A stretch of DNA of 64,000 bases, from the NCBI GenBank assembly GCA_019217005.1, contig JAHBNG010000041.1, positions 43,806-107,805 of the forward strand. The letters are read 5' to 3'. Source of the stretch: Chloroflexi bacterium TSY. GTDB lineage: Bacteria > Chloroflexota > Anaerolineae > Caldilineales > Caldilineaceae. Positions 27,312 through 36,428 of this stretch are shown in pieces; positions within the stretch are counted from its first letter, which is position 1; each line of letters opens with the position of its first letter. Below the pieces are notes generated by a model, which was not told where the DNA came from, ran no database searches, and was given only the letters and a program-made list of their open reading frames with translations. A program made the position numbers and the translations under genes.

Positions 27312-27785
27312 ATGAACATCTGGCTCGTTGATATGGCGTATGTAGTCAAAGCCAAAGTTTTTCGCTTGAATTATCGTGCAGCCGAACAATGGCTCCATGA
27401 AAAATATGGTCCCACGAATCTTGTCTTATTCAACAGTTTCGACGCAGGCCGAGGCATTCCACCTGGTTTACAGAAGTTCTATGAGACGATGAAAGAGAAC
27501 GGGGCAGTTATTCGTCTCCAGGAAATGAAATTTAATATTTCGAAACGGGTGGATGTAGATATTGCCGCCCATATGATCTTATATGCCTGTAATCCAGATA
27601 TTGTGCGAATCATTCTGACGACGGGAGACGGCGATTTTGTACCTGCGGTGGAAATCGCTCAATCATTAGAAAAAACGGTTGTCCTCTTCTCGTTTAAGGT
27701 AAACGTAAGCCAGGATTTGAGCGATATAGTGGACGAAGGCTGGTATTTTGAGGGCGCACGAAAGTCGCTGGAGGTTGATTGGTGA
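27312..27785 (+). CDS. NYN-domain (PIN-like) nuclease
   Basis: 157 residues with the LabA/DUF88 NYN fold. Acidic residues expected at the metal site are seen in NIWLVDMAYVVK (Asp 6), KRVDVDIAAHMILYA and ILTTGDGDFVPAVEIAQ (the GDGDF motif). NYN proteins known from other bacteria act on RNA. The start overlaps the end of regulator 2 by 20 nt, in another frame, so it is the third gene of the regulator operon; its expression now depends on readthrough of the IS in regulator 2. Whether the nuclease works with the ATPase-TPR proteins is unknown. Confidence 0.87.
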   Translation: MNIWLVDMAYVVKAKVFRLNYRAAEQWLHEKYGPTNLVLFNSFDAGRGIPPGLQKFYETMKENGAVIRLQEMKFNISKRVDVDIAAHMILYACNPDIVRIILTTGDGDFVPAVEIAQSLEKTVVLFSFKVNVSQDLSDIVDEGWYFEGARKSLEVDW

Positions 27786-27788
27786 TCT

Positions 27789-30125
27789 TTAGGAACCGCC
27801 TTTAGCGCTTATTCCTTCCCGGCTATTTTGCCAATGTGTGAGCAATTCGATCAGCGCCGCTGGTGAATTCGCCGCGGGTTCCCTTCCCGCTTGATCTTTT
27901 CGATTGACCCCATGACATGAGGTGCAGATGCGGATTTCTCCGGGCTGGAAGGTAATCCAGTAGCGCTCGCGCACGATTGCTTTCCCTCCCTGATCAACAA
28001 GTTGCCAACTCATCGCTCGATTGGCAGGCACGAATGCTGCAATTGACCCATCTTTGGCAATTGTGACGCTTCCCATTGGCCCCGTTGTCGGTGGATTGGC
28101 CGCTTGTGCTGCTGTATCGTGCATCGGTTGGGCCAAAACACGTCGACCAGGCCGAGGTGTATCGCCCCCTGCTTTCCAACCTCGAATTTGATCGGCTTGA
28201 AAAAATTGAAGATAGACCAAATCATAGATCGTTCCGTCTGTGGCGATAGTCTGTGTTCCGCTGACGACGCGCAAATTAAAGGGTTGTTGACGATCATGAG
28301 CATCGCGTGCTGTGACGTTCCGGCTGACTGCCAGTGCCAGATTATTCTCAACCAAAAAATCCCGCAACTCATCCACGGCAACGTTTGCCTCGGCAAAAGC
28401 CTGCTGTTCTGGTAGTGCCAGAATGCCAGCAACTCCTGTTGGTGCGACTGTGCGTGGTCGAACTTCGACTGGATTTAGCTCCCAAAAGAGACCGCTATAG
28501 GTGATCAGATCGTCTGGACTCCAATAGCTGATTGTTTTCGAGATGCTGCTGGTCAACGGTTCTCCTGCACGCCAATAGCCATCATCATTTTGATGTAACT
28601 TCTTGAGTCGAAAATCATAAATGGACGGTCCGGACGTTGCTTCATCTGCTGTTTGTGCTGTGTGGACGGCGATCAAAGTACCATCGGAGAGCGGCAGGGG
28701 TTCGCGATAGTGGCCGGAGTGGTTGGGCGTTGCTCGATTCCCGATGGTATCGGGGTGAGTGATGTAGGTAACCGTAATGTTGTCTGCGTTTTGGATCGGC
28801 GGCGCACTGATGTGCACAATACGACCCGAGCTGTGCGTGTTGAATTCGGGTGCATCGATACCGTAATAGTCGCCTGGTTTGCCAGGATCCTCCTCAATGT
28901 GAAACATATTTTCAATGGAGTTCTGATTGGTTCGCGAACCGTCTGGAATAAATTCAATTAGGTTTTGATCGGTGTTGAGAGAGCGATCAAAATAATCGTG
29001 TAGTTCATGACGTCCCAAGTGATTGAGGATTTCGCTTTCTGTTCCATCCTCATTGATCTGCCAAGGGAAGAAGTGATTGAAACGCAGACCAACCTCATCT
29101 TGGGCAAGATCTGGATTGTTGCGTCGAGGTTCTGGAAAGACTTCGCTGCGATCATCTAAAATGGCTGCATTGGCTGACTCGTCGGCATAGTTGAAAGTAC
29201 CATAAGGCAGCTCTTGTCCGTCTGGAGTTGCATTGTCAGCATCTGCTTGTTGATCGCGTTGCAGATGATCCCATTGGGTAAAGAGAAGGCGTCCAAAGCT
29301 ATCGATTATAGGCGTAAAATTGCCAGATGGAGCATGATTGAGCAAGGTTAAGTCACCGGTGGCGGGATCGAGGCTCCAGAGACCTGTGTTGGTTGGTGCA
29401 AGTTCATATTCATCCAATTGGGGATAGAGGTGCGAGGCACCATTGCGTGGGCGATCCGTGGTGAAAATGATCCGGTTATCGCTCCCATAAACCGGACTGA
29501 TGTTGTTGTAATTTTCTGGCTGATTCAGCACTTTGGTAATGACAGGCGTCTCACCCTGTGTAAGCCCTGTGATTTCATAAAGTTGCCAGGTATAGGCGTT
29601 GACCTCATATCGCTTCGTGGGCGCACCGATCGCCATGCTGAAGATGGCTTTTTGACCGTTCCAGTGGACAGCTGGATCGCGTACAGCAATTGCGTCCGCG
29701 CCCTGAAAACCACCTGGGTTCATGCTGCCATAGCCTGCCGCAGCGGTGAGATTCTTGAGCGTACCATCTGGGTAACGGATCCATAGATCCCCACCACGCC
29801 CAACAGCATCCATCGTGGCTAAATGATTGCCAAAAGTAGACCCAATTGTCGTAAAATCGGCACGAATGGGCAGCTGAGAGACAAAGAGAATCGGGTATGG
29901 AATATCAGTTGCTCTTGAGGCGGTTGTGGCAGTTGGGGATGGTGTTGCGGTCACATGGACAACGGACGAATCTGCCCCCACAACTAGTGGTAGATAAATC
30001 TCCGAATCTTCTTCCGGATGCACCGCAACATCGGACTGTACAGAACGAACAAACCCCAGAGAGAGTGTTGAAATAACGAACAGAAGACCAATTACAGTTA
30101 GAAAACGGCATCGATTTTTGTTCAT
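27789..30125 (-). CDS. exported HzsA-like protein with one CXXCH haem site
   Basis: About 778 residues with an N-terminal hydrophobic signal (residues 8-25, LTVIGLLFVISTLSLGF), a Thr/Ser/Pro linker and a beta-propeller-like body with blocks such as NNISPVYGSDNRIIFTTDR and DSFGRLLFTQWDHLQRD. Near the end EIRICTSCHGVNRKDQ holds a single c-type haem motif. The layout matches proteins annotated as hydrazine-synthase alpha-subunit-like, known outside anammox bacteria with unknown function. Start MNKNRCRFL is chosen because it begins the signal peptide. It faces the NYN gene tail to tail, only 3 nt away. No hydrazine-synthase partner genes are near, so hydrazine chemistry should not be assumed. Confidence 0.75.
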   Translation of the reverse strand: MNKNRCRFLTVIGLLFVISTLSLGFVRSVQSDVAVHPEEDSEIYLPLVVGADSSVVHVTATPSPTATTASRATDIPYPILFVSQLPIRADFTTIGSTFGNHLATMDAVGRGGDLWIRYPDGTLKNLTAAAGYGSMNPGGFQGADAIAVRDPAVHWNGQKAIFSMAIGAPTKRYEVNAYTWQLYEITGLTQGETPVITKVLNQPENYNNISPVYGSDNRIIFTTDRPRNGASHLYPQLDEYELAPTNTGLWSLDPATGDLTLLNHAPSGNFTPIIDSFGRLLFTQWDHLQRDQQADADNATPDGQELPYGTFNYADESANAAILDDRSEVFPEPRRNNPDLAQDEVGLRFNHFFPWQINEDGTESEILNHLGRHELHDYFDRSLNTDQNLIEFIPDGSRTNQNSIENMFHIEEDPGKPGDYYGIDAPEFNTHSSGRIVHISAPPIQNADNITVTYITHPDTIGNRATPNHSGHYREPLPLSDGTLIAVHTAQTADEATSGPSIYDFRLKKLHQNDDGYWRAGEPLTSSISKTISYWSPDDLITYSGLFWELNPVEVRPRTVAPTGVAGILALPEQQAFAEANVAVDELRDFLVENNLALAVSRNVTARDAHDRQQPFNLRVVSGTQTIATDGTIYDLVYLQFFQADQIRGWKAGGDTPRPGRRVLAQPMHDTAAQAANPPTTGPMGSVTIAKDGSIAAFVPANRAMSWQLVDQGGKAIVRERYWITFQPGEIRICTSCHGVNRKDQAGREPAANSPAALIELLTHWQNSREGISAKGGS

Positions 30126-30410
30126 GCTGAAAAGAATATCACATCTATGCCGAATCAAGAAATATGTTAACGCCACGCAATGCCAGCCCGTGCGAATTGA
30201 ATGGGATTGAATGAGTTATCAGAATTGGTATTCTATTTTCTTGTGGTATAGGAATTTATAAAAATCAGTCATATAGCGTTGCCAATTCCTGGCTGTGGAT
30301 ACTACGCATCTGTAACCAAACACGAAGTGGTCGCTTCGACCTAACTGACAGCTGATGGCTGCGGCGAAGCCGCTTTCTTGCCTGTCCCAGTTGTGTTTAT
30401 TTTGACTCTA

Positions 30411-30656
30411 TTACTCAGAAGATGCACTTGAACCTCTGTGATGGATTTGCGTACGCTGTTCCAAAAATGCAACAAGCGCATCCAGACTTGCAAATCCATG
30501 ACGTTGATCCCCATGTACATCTTCCAGGCAAAAACGCCAAATGGGTTCTTTTTCGTTGTAGCGACGTGGTTCTGCCCAGTATCGCAACATAAAGGCCCCA
30601 TTTGGTCGCTCCTGTAATCGTCGTTGATCATAAGATTGACTTTGTGATTGTGTCAT
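30411..30656 (-). CDS. small conserved hypothetical protein
   Basis: Eighty-one residues with a compact core: RPNGAFMLRYWAEPRRYNE, then PIWRFCLEDVHGDQRHGFAS and LDALVAFLEQRT. This looks like a small domain seen often in Chloroflexota and cyanobacteria (W-R-F-x-L-E-D, then G-F-x-S-L-x-A-L-x-x-F-L); I know no function. Start MTQSQSQSY is preferred because GGGAG stands about 10 nt upstream; a longer frame to 30776 exists. No operon partner: repeats lie on its upstream side and about 285 bp separate it from the HzsA-like gene. Confidence 0.65.
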   Translation of the reverse strand: MTQSQSQSYDQRRLQERPNGAFMLRYWAEPRRYNEKEPIWRFCLEDVHGDQRHGFASLDALVAFLEQRTQIHHRGSSASSE

Positions 30657-30825
30657 GATATGTGTCTCCCACATTATTTTGGATAGCGGGTCGATGGGAA
30701 AGAAGGAATCGTGTTGGCATCTGGATGTATCCTGAGCATCTTTGTTCCAGATGTATCCCCTTACCCTGTAGGTCACCCACTAGGAATCTTTATATAGAAA
30801 AATCCGCACAAATGAGTCAAGGTTT

Positions 30826-30900
30826 GTAGATAGTGGATGGTGGATGGTTGCTAGTGGTCACACATTTCACAAGCCACTATCAACTATCCACCATCCACTA
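30826..30900. repeat. palindromic repeat family R2, copy 2
   Basis: Arms TAGATAGTGGATGGTGGATG (30826-30845) and ATCAACTATCCACCATCCAC (30880-30899) pair, with inner AGTGG / CCACT pairing. Shares the GTGGATAGTGGATGG and AGCCACTATC blocks with 8181-8250. Confidence 0.75.
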
Positions 30901-31025
30901 CCCGCCCTGGACGGCCACTTGTCGGTTTGAGTACTTGTCCAAGAATAATTCCAACATGCCACTCCCGAGTGAAGCCGAAGAAATCTATGTCGAAGTTATT
31001 CTTAGACAGCTAAACTGAGCTCTGC

Positions 31026-31082
31026 ATGAAAACATGGTTTTGCTTTATCTGGTAGAGCTGTAAGAAAAAACCATGCGTTCAT
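31026..31082. repeat. palindromic repeat family R6, copy 1
   Basis: ATGAAAACATGGTTTTGC at one end and AAAACCATGCGTTCAT at the other, with TTTATCTGGTAGAGCTGTAA between. Relatives at 49263-49312 and 58033-58087 share both arms and the central CTGGTA/TACCAG-like core. Confidence 0.78.
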
Positions 31083-31417
31083 CACGACCGCGGTATAATA
31101 AAACTGGCTCTTCAGGAATTCAGGGGGTTGACAAACTCGAAAATGGCTAGCACCGGTTGAGTGGCATCGCCGTATCGAAACCAAAGCGGGTTTTCCCCTT
31201 GAGATCCAGTTGAGCCATAAAACTTACTCTAAGTATATCGTTCAATTGTGAAATAATCATTACAACTCACGCTCATTTCTGTTGGAAAAACGCCATTTTT
31301 TTGGCTTTGATCCCCATGACAGCCAGTTTGTTCAGCGTTACGGACGAACAGCTCTACTGGCTAGCCATATGAAGACTGATGTCGAAAAGTCGCCTGCTGC
31401 GACTGCTTGGCATGTAC

Positions 31418-32662
31418 TTACCCAAAATCATACAGACAGAATGGGATCTCCATCTCGGCTCTTGTTAAGCCGCTATGTTGCCCATAGAGATGCTGTTCGA
31501 ATCGACCCTCTACATACCACCAGATTGTTTCATGCAGATAGGGCAGAATAACGAGATCCCCAATTCGTGAAAGCAACGTCGTTGATAATGGCTGGGGTCC
31601 AAAATATCCCTCTTCGATCAAATCCTTCACGACCACGACATCTGCCTGACCGACCAAACGATTGGCAAGCCACTCTCTTGCTTCATCAACCATCCCTCCT
31701 CGAATATGTAAAAATGGATCGCGGCTAGAACCGACACCGATAATGGGGTTACCGTTTCGATCTGTCTTGAGAAATCTTTCAATACCAGTAAAGCGGGTAT
31801 CCAAGTTTAGATAGACAGTTGTGTTTGGGTCGATACGAATTTGGCCATGATCGGCGGTTAAGATAAAGAGCGTGTCACTCATTTGCCCAGCAAGATTTTG
31901 AGCGAGCAGACGCTCCAGGGCCATAAGTGTCGTATCAATCTCGGCCGCCACCTGCACCGATTCAGGACCATATGTATGCGCCAGGGCATCGATTTGAGCA
32001 AAGTAGAGAAAGTAATAAGTTGGTTGTTGCTGGCGGGACAACAAGAACCGCAAATGAACCAATGCTTCAGATAGTGTATGATACGGAATCGTCTGCGCCC
32101 CCTCGAATACTACGTTTGAATAGGTCGAAGGAGTATATTCATGATATTGTAAGACATACGATGACACCCCTTGGCGGGCTAAAGTTTGATAGAGAGTTTT
32201 TGTTGGGAATAGTTCTTCAGGTGCTATCTCCCTATTTTTAAGGGTATCGCGAATCCCATCACCAGCATAGGAATAAAGTAAAGGTGAGATTACCGCATCC
32301 AGTTTCGGTTCATAATAGTTCCATTCATAGAGACCGTGCTGCCCTACTGGCAGCCCGGTGTGAATACAGGTGACGTGAGCTGTCGTAGTAGAGGGGAATT
32401 GGGCGGTCAGACAAGATGTATGACCAGCTTGCGTCAGTCGCTGCAGAAAAGGATGTCGCTCTCGATGCTCGTTAAATAAATGCCAACCAAAGGCATCGAG
32501 AAAGAAGAGAATGACAGACTGATATTGGCGCTGGAATGGTCCCAGCACATCTGAAGCTAATGCAGGTTGGCCATTACCTGTTAATAAGAACTCGACTGTT
32601 GGGGGAATATCTGCAAAACAGTGTCCACCGTAGAGCGGTTTCATAAAATCTGGGTGAAGCAT
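31418..32662 (-). CDS. alkaline-phosphatase-superfamily phosphodiesterase (nucleotide pyrophosphatase type)
   Basis: About 414 residues. Metal and nucleophile positions of the superfamily are visible: SVILFFLDAFGWH (Asp), FPSTTTAHVTCIHTGLP (the Thr nucleophile), QIDALAHTYGPES (Asp/His) and FILTADHGQIRI (Asp-His). No clear membrane anchor. The ATG of MLHPDFMKPLYGG is preferred; it still overlaps the end of the upstream gene by about 90 nt, suggesting co-translation. Given its exopolysaccharide-type neighbour it may hydrolyse a phosphodiester in an envelope precursor, but that is only a guess. Confidence 0.82.
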   Translation of the reverse strand: MLHPDFMKPLYGGHCFADIPPTVEFLLTGNGQPALASDVLGPFQRQYQSVILFFLDAFGWHLFNEHRERHPFLQRLTQAGHTSCLTAQFPSTTTAHVTCIHTGLPVGQHGLYEWNYYEPKLDAVISPLLYSYAGDGIRDTLKNREIAPEELFPTKTLYQTLARQGVSSYVLQYHEYTPSTYSNVVFEGAQTIPYHTLSEALVHLRFLLSRQQQPTYYFLYFAQIDALAHTYGPESVQVAAEIDTTLMALERLLAQNLAGQMSDTLFILTADHGQIRIDPNTTVYLNLDTRFTGIERFLKTDRNGNPIIGVGSSRDPFLHIRGGMVDEAREWLANRLVGQADVVVVKDLIEEGYFGPQPLSTTLLSRIGDLVILPYLHETIWWYVEGRFEQHLYGQHSGLTRAEMEIPFCLYDFG

Positions 32663-35477
32663 TCGGTGTTCTCCTATCACTGGGCGCATACGAGTTGGGA
32701 TTGGGTGTCGAACTTCTTGCTATTAATCCTATCACTAACCAGTTCCAACCAGCCAGATCAGAAAGCGTTGCAAATGCATCAACCTGGGCGTGAGCCAACG
32801 CTGCGCCAAAACTTGCCAACATGCCTGCCTGAATGCCAATCTGCATGGATCCTCTACGCCTAATAAATTGACGCGTTGATTGCCACAAGAGAATTAGAGT
32901 GATTCCAAGCCATAAGAGTCCAATAGTTCCCCAAAAGGTTGTAAATTCGAGCCATAGATTGTGCGGATGACGCAAATTAGGGTCTAGATCTGGCTGGGTT
33001 AAGACGTACGCTGGGTAACGCCAAAAGAATCCGCCTGGGCCGACGCCCGTCCAGAAGTAATCCAACCACAACCAGAATGAATTTTTCCAAATGGCAAATC
33101 TGTGAAAAATCGTGTGGCTGTTGAGTAGGCGTTCTCCGTAAAATATGGCAATAACTCCTGCCCCAATCATAAAAATGAGCGTGCATGCTACGGAAACGGC
33201 AAGTACAGACATCGAATATCGTTGAGCGAGGCGGTTCATGAATGATCGGTTTATCAAATATCGAACCAAGTCAGATACTTTCCAACGCGATCCTAACGAC
33301 CAAACAAGAATCATTGCACCAGCCGGAAGACCAAAGAGAATGGCACCTCGACTGGCGGTTAAAATGAGTGCAATGAAGACAATAATAGAGACGAAGAGGC
33401 CAAACGCTTTGTCAATGGCTTGCCGGGATTTTGGGTTGTGTGTATCCAAACAAAAGGTGTAGTGAAGTAAACCAAGGGCAAGAAACAACGTTCGTATAAG
33501 ATAAAGGGCTGTATGGTTTGGCGAAAAATGTGGGCCAACCAAACGATGTACGCCATCAGCACTAGTTCCTCCACCTTCAATCCAAGAGAACAATCCAACC
33601 AATGCAACCAGAAAACCGCCTCCCGATAGGGCAGCAATAACTTGCTGTTTCTGAGTGGAAGTTGAAACCAAAATACGCGTGCTTAGATAGAACAAGATGG
33701 GGATGAGACCTAATGCAATAAACCGATCGAGATAGCTTGGCCAGTGCCAGACGTTTGCCATGGACAATAGGTTGATTATCAACCAAGACAGGGCAAGCAG
33801 ATCCCATTTGAAATCGGCAGATTCTTGATTTATTGTGAAGCGTGCAGAGCAATGATGGATGTAGATCCAGATGAGGACGGGTAATAAACAGAGCATCACA
33901 GCATGGGCAGGAGGTAGAGACCATGTTCCATTCAGCAGGAAGAACTCTTTATGGTGATAATGAAACGGCAGCACAAGGATCGCCAAGCAGAGTCCTTGAA
34001 GCGGTTGAGCAAAGCATAGGAAAACGCCCGCCAACCAGCATAGCACAAGCAAAGGAGGCCAACTGATTCCATTATAAATCCAGAGTAGGCCGAGCCATGT
34101 GACGAAATGAATGATAGGATGGGCAGAGCGGTAGCGAGAAAGCCAGATAGATAATCGCAGAATCGTTAAAGCTCGCCAGCCGCGCCAGAGAAGAAGGAAA
34201 GAGATTAAGGCTAAGACGAAGGCAAAGGATGAACCTTCTGGTCCTGAGAGCTGAGAGCTAAAAGCTGAAAGCTGAGAGCTGAGAGCTGAGGGCTGAGAGC
34301 TGAGGGCTGAGAGCTGAGGGCTGAGAGCTGAGGGCTGAGAGCATTCTTCATGAGCACGTTCTGGCTTCTCGGCCGTCCATTGTTGAAATTTTTGACCCAA
34401 GGTCGGGGTGAGGGCAAAGCCCCAAAAGGGATCTGTTTGTGGTGCGCTGGGCTGATCAATGACCCAGCCGACTGTTGTCAGCCAGGGCCAACAGCGGTAT
34501 GCCAGATCAAGCGCTTCGATTGCGTATACAGACTGCTTCTCCGGCAAAACTGTCCGCCAGGGAGAGTTGAGCGAGCGGTTCCAGCCATAACGAACAGCCC
34601 AAAGCGATGTCTCCAGATCGCCCGCCGCAAGCATTGTTCTGCGCATGAGACGTGCACGATAAAAGTTGAGTGTGTTGCGACTTTGACGGGGATTGTTTGG
34701 TGCTGTTCCGAATCCAAAAGGCTGTATGGCGATAATGTCAAAAAGCGGATGTTCAACGGATGGATCTGCGCGCCACAATCTAAACTTTTGATTTGAAGTT
34801 GCTGCATAGAGACGTTGCAAAAAGAGCACTTCATCGATGGCTGTGTGACCACGGTCAATGGTCGGCGCCAATGCAGCAGCGATGATGACCGCGCCGGGAT
34901 CGACCTTGCGGATTGCTCGTCCGCTGCCTGCAAGAAGGCGTGCGTAATCAATGGGTTCGATCAGACGCTCACCCCAGTGAGGAGCTACATTCGGTTCATC
35001 CCAGATCTGATAGTAGCGAACTTGCTCTGCGTATCGCTGCGCAAATCGTCCTGCAAATCGAGCGAAGTGGGCAAAGTCATCAGGCGGTGCCAATGGATTT
35101 GTTCGGTCACGTAGAGATCGTGCCCATCTTGGGCTACCATCAAGAACAACAATCGGCACAAGGTGCGCTGCAAGTATGTCTGCGATGATTTCATCGCTAC
35201 TGTGCCATTGGTATTCTTCAGGTTCTGGCTCAAGTTCACCCCAATCCATCCGATGGCGCACCCAACCAAAGCCGTTTTCTCGCAGACGTTCTAATGCATT
35301 TCGACGTTGTGTACGGTTTAACCCATTAAGCTCTATTGTGATGCCAAGAAAAGGGATTGCATTGTCCGCAGTCTGTACATCGGCAGAAACTTGATCGATT
35401 TGAGGATTGTGTGCTCGATAATGAAGTATTGTAAAGTCGAAGAAGATCCAGCTATAGCATAGCAAGACAAAGATCAA
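32574..35477 (-). CDS. fusion of a glycosidase-like domain to an O-antigen ligase/polymerase-like membrane domain
   Basis: 967 residues. After one membrane helix, residues about 50-390 look like a GH39/cellulase-type TIM barrel (GFGWVRHRMDWGELEPE; YYQIWDEPNVAPHWGE with the acid/base Glu region). A low-complexity linker (residues 380-415) encoded by heptamer repeats follows. The C-terminal half has about ten membrane helices and the Wzy/WaaL-type loop HPHNLWLEFTTFWGTIG. The N-terminal catalytic domain would sit outside the membrane next to the polymerase or ligase site. The start codon is TTG with no better choice before an upstream stop. Likely part of exopolysaccharide assembly; substrate unknown. 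Confidence 0.75.
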   Translation of the reverse strand: MIFVLLCYSWIFFDFTILHYRAHNPQIDQVSADVQTADNAIPFLGITIELNGLNRTQRRNALERLRENGFGWVRHRMDWGELEPEPEEYQWHSSDEIIADILAAHLVPIVVLDGSPRWARSLRDRTNPLAPPDDFAHFARFAGRFAQRYAEQVRYYQIWDEPNVAPHWGERLIEPIDYARLLAGSGRAIRKVDPGAVIIAAALAPTIDRGHTAIDEVLFLQRLYAATSNQKFRLWRADPSVEHPLFDIIAIQPFGFGTAPNNPRQSRNTLNFYRARLMRRTMLAAGDLETSLWAVRYGWNRSLNSPWRTVLPEKQSVYAIEALDLAYRCWPWLTTVGWVIDQPSAPQTDPFWGFALTPTLGQKFQQWTAEKPERAHEECSQPSALSPQLSALSSQPSALSSQLSAFSSQLSGPEGSSFAFVLALISFLLLWRGWRALTILRLSIWLSRYRSAHPIIHFVTWLGLLWIYNGISWPPLLVLCWLAGVFLCFAQPLQGLCLAILVLPFHYHHKEFFLLNGTWSLPPAHAVMLCLLPVLIWIYIHHCSARFTINQESADFKWDLLALSWLIINLLSMANVWHWPSYLDRFIALGLIPILFYLSTRILVSTSTQKQQVIAALSGGGFLVALVGLFSWIEGGGTSADGVHRLVGPHFSPNHTALYLIRTLFLALGLLHYTFCLDTHNPKSRQAIDKAFGLFVSIIVFIALILTASRGAILFGLPAGAMILVWSLGSRWKVSDLVRYLINRSFMNRLAQRYSMSVLAVSVACTLIFMIGAGVIAIFYGERLLNSHTIFHRFAIWKNSFWLWLDYFWTGVGPGGFFWRYPAYVLTQPDLDPNLRHPHNLWLEFTTFWGTIGLLWLGITLILLWQSTRQFIRRRGSMQIGIQAGMLASFGAALAHAQVDAFATLSDLAGWNWLVIGLIARSSTPNPNSYAPSDRRTPNASPRFYETALRWTLFCRYSPNSRVLINR
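34244..34342 (-). repeat. in-gene heptamer tandem repeat
   Basis: About fourteen copies of a 7-bp unit (GAGAGCT alternating with GAGGGCT on the plus strand) run without frameshift inside the glycosidase/O-antigen ligase gene. Since 7 is not a multiple of 3, the protein repeat is 7 residues per three DNA units, giving a Ser/Gln/Leu/Pro linker (QPSALSPQLSALSS). Gain or loss of one unit would shift the frame and switch off the membrane domain. Confidence 0.9.
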
Positions 35478-36428
35478 ACAGAATCGTAATAATGCAAGTC
35501 CGGCTCGTAAGATGAATATATCCTATACTTTGGTCCAATATCAGCAGGCTTTAGAATCAATCTCCAGGAGTGTTTTGTCTTTGGAGGACTGCATCAAGCG
35601 ATTCGATTTTTTTACGGAGTTCCATGATTTCATGCGCTTTGTTGCTATAGCGTTGATGCATTTGCCCCGTTTGGTCTTGTTCAATGTGACCAAGCTGATG
35701 AAAAAGATCGTGCAAGTCCTTTGTATATTGTGTGCAAATTTGCAGATAATATCGCAACTGCGGACTGACATCAACGAGTGAAGAGAGATCTCTTTTCTGC
35801 AACCATTCTCTGGTTTCTTCAATCTGTTGACGCATCAAAGAAGCGTCAACGCGGGCTTGACCAGCATGAGTGTTGTTTTTTGTTGCATCTCGATATTTGG
35901 GATCAATGGGGTGAATAGGTTGGCATTTTGCCTGGGATTCTGAAACGATCCATTGTCGATTAAAGGAGCGTTGGGTATTCCGATACTGATCGAATTGTGA
36001 ACGATTCGGTTTTGAAGACGTAAAATTTGATCGAGATAAAGAGATTTGCGAGTGCTTGACATTTGAAGTTAACAGGTTTTCTTGACCATATTTCTGTGTC
36101 TCTACTCGTGCTTGAACAGGGAAGTTGAAAATTCTGTCGTCATTTGTATTCAACCAAAGGACAGGTGCAATATACCCACTGCCATTTGGATCCAGTGCGT
36201 AAAGATTGCTCCTTGCAAACCCCACAGCTGCATCAATTGAACCTGGAAAAGATCCTGTGATCAACTCTTCGTATAGAAATTGGGTAAAGTGAAGTGCGGT
36301 ATCAATAGAAATTTCGAGCTGCATGGCAATGACTGCGGGAATGCCAGCCTGAAGCATCTGTGTTGCAACGGTCGAGAAAGGAATTTGGTCGGAAATACGG
36401 CCAGCCAAACATGCATTGAGTACAACTA

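Larger units (their letters stand above)
22420..27331 (+). pseudogene. BTAD / NB-ARC ATPase / TPR regulator 2, interrupted near its N-terminus by an IS
   Basis: The ATG at 22420 starts MLKLSLFGKPSITLNEKPVE then GFRSNKSLAL, where a 1294-bp element enters after codon 30. The frame resumes at 23807 with VFYLVMTKTEQSREALTNLL and continues without further lesion to 27331. Winged helix, BTAD domain, P-loop GLGGIGKTRLALAA, Walker B-like ILFVVDNFEQF and TPR repeats are all present. Excising the element and one TTA restores a protein of roughly 1200 residues. A short insert rich in Ser/Arg/Glu lies between Walker B and the next block. The remaining frame could only be expressed without its DNA-recognition start, so it is probably inactive. 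Confidence 0.9.
30657..31417. other. gene-free stretch rich in repeats
   Basis: No gene that I can support on either strand. It holds palindromic repeats R2 (30826-30900) and R6 (31026-31082) and a half copy of R11 (about 31149-31220). A 90-residue plus-strand frame from 31282 runs into the phosphodiesterase gene in antisense and shows no family features. Confidence 0.6.

Noticed and set aside
27789..30125. Calling the CXXCH protein a hydrazine synthase subunit
   Set aside because: No beta/gamma subunits or anammox genes nearby; family members outside anammox bacteria have no known function.
31282..31551. 89-codon plus-strand frame
   Set aside because: Runs antisense into the phosphodiesterase gene and has no recognisable motif or ribosome binding site.
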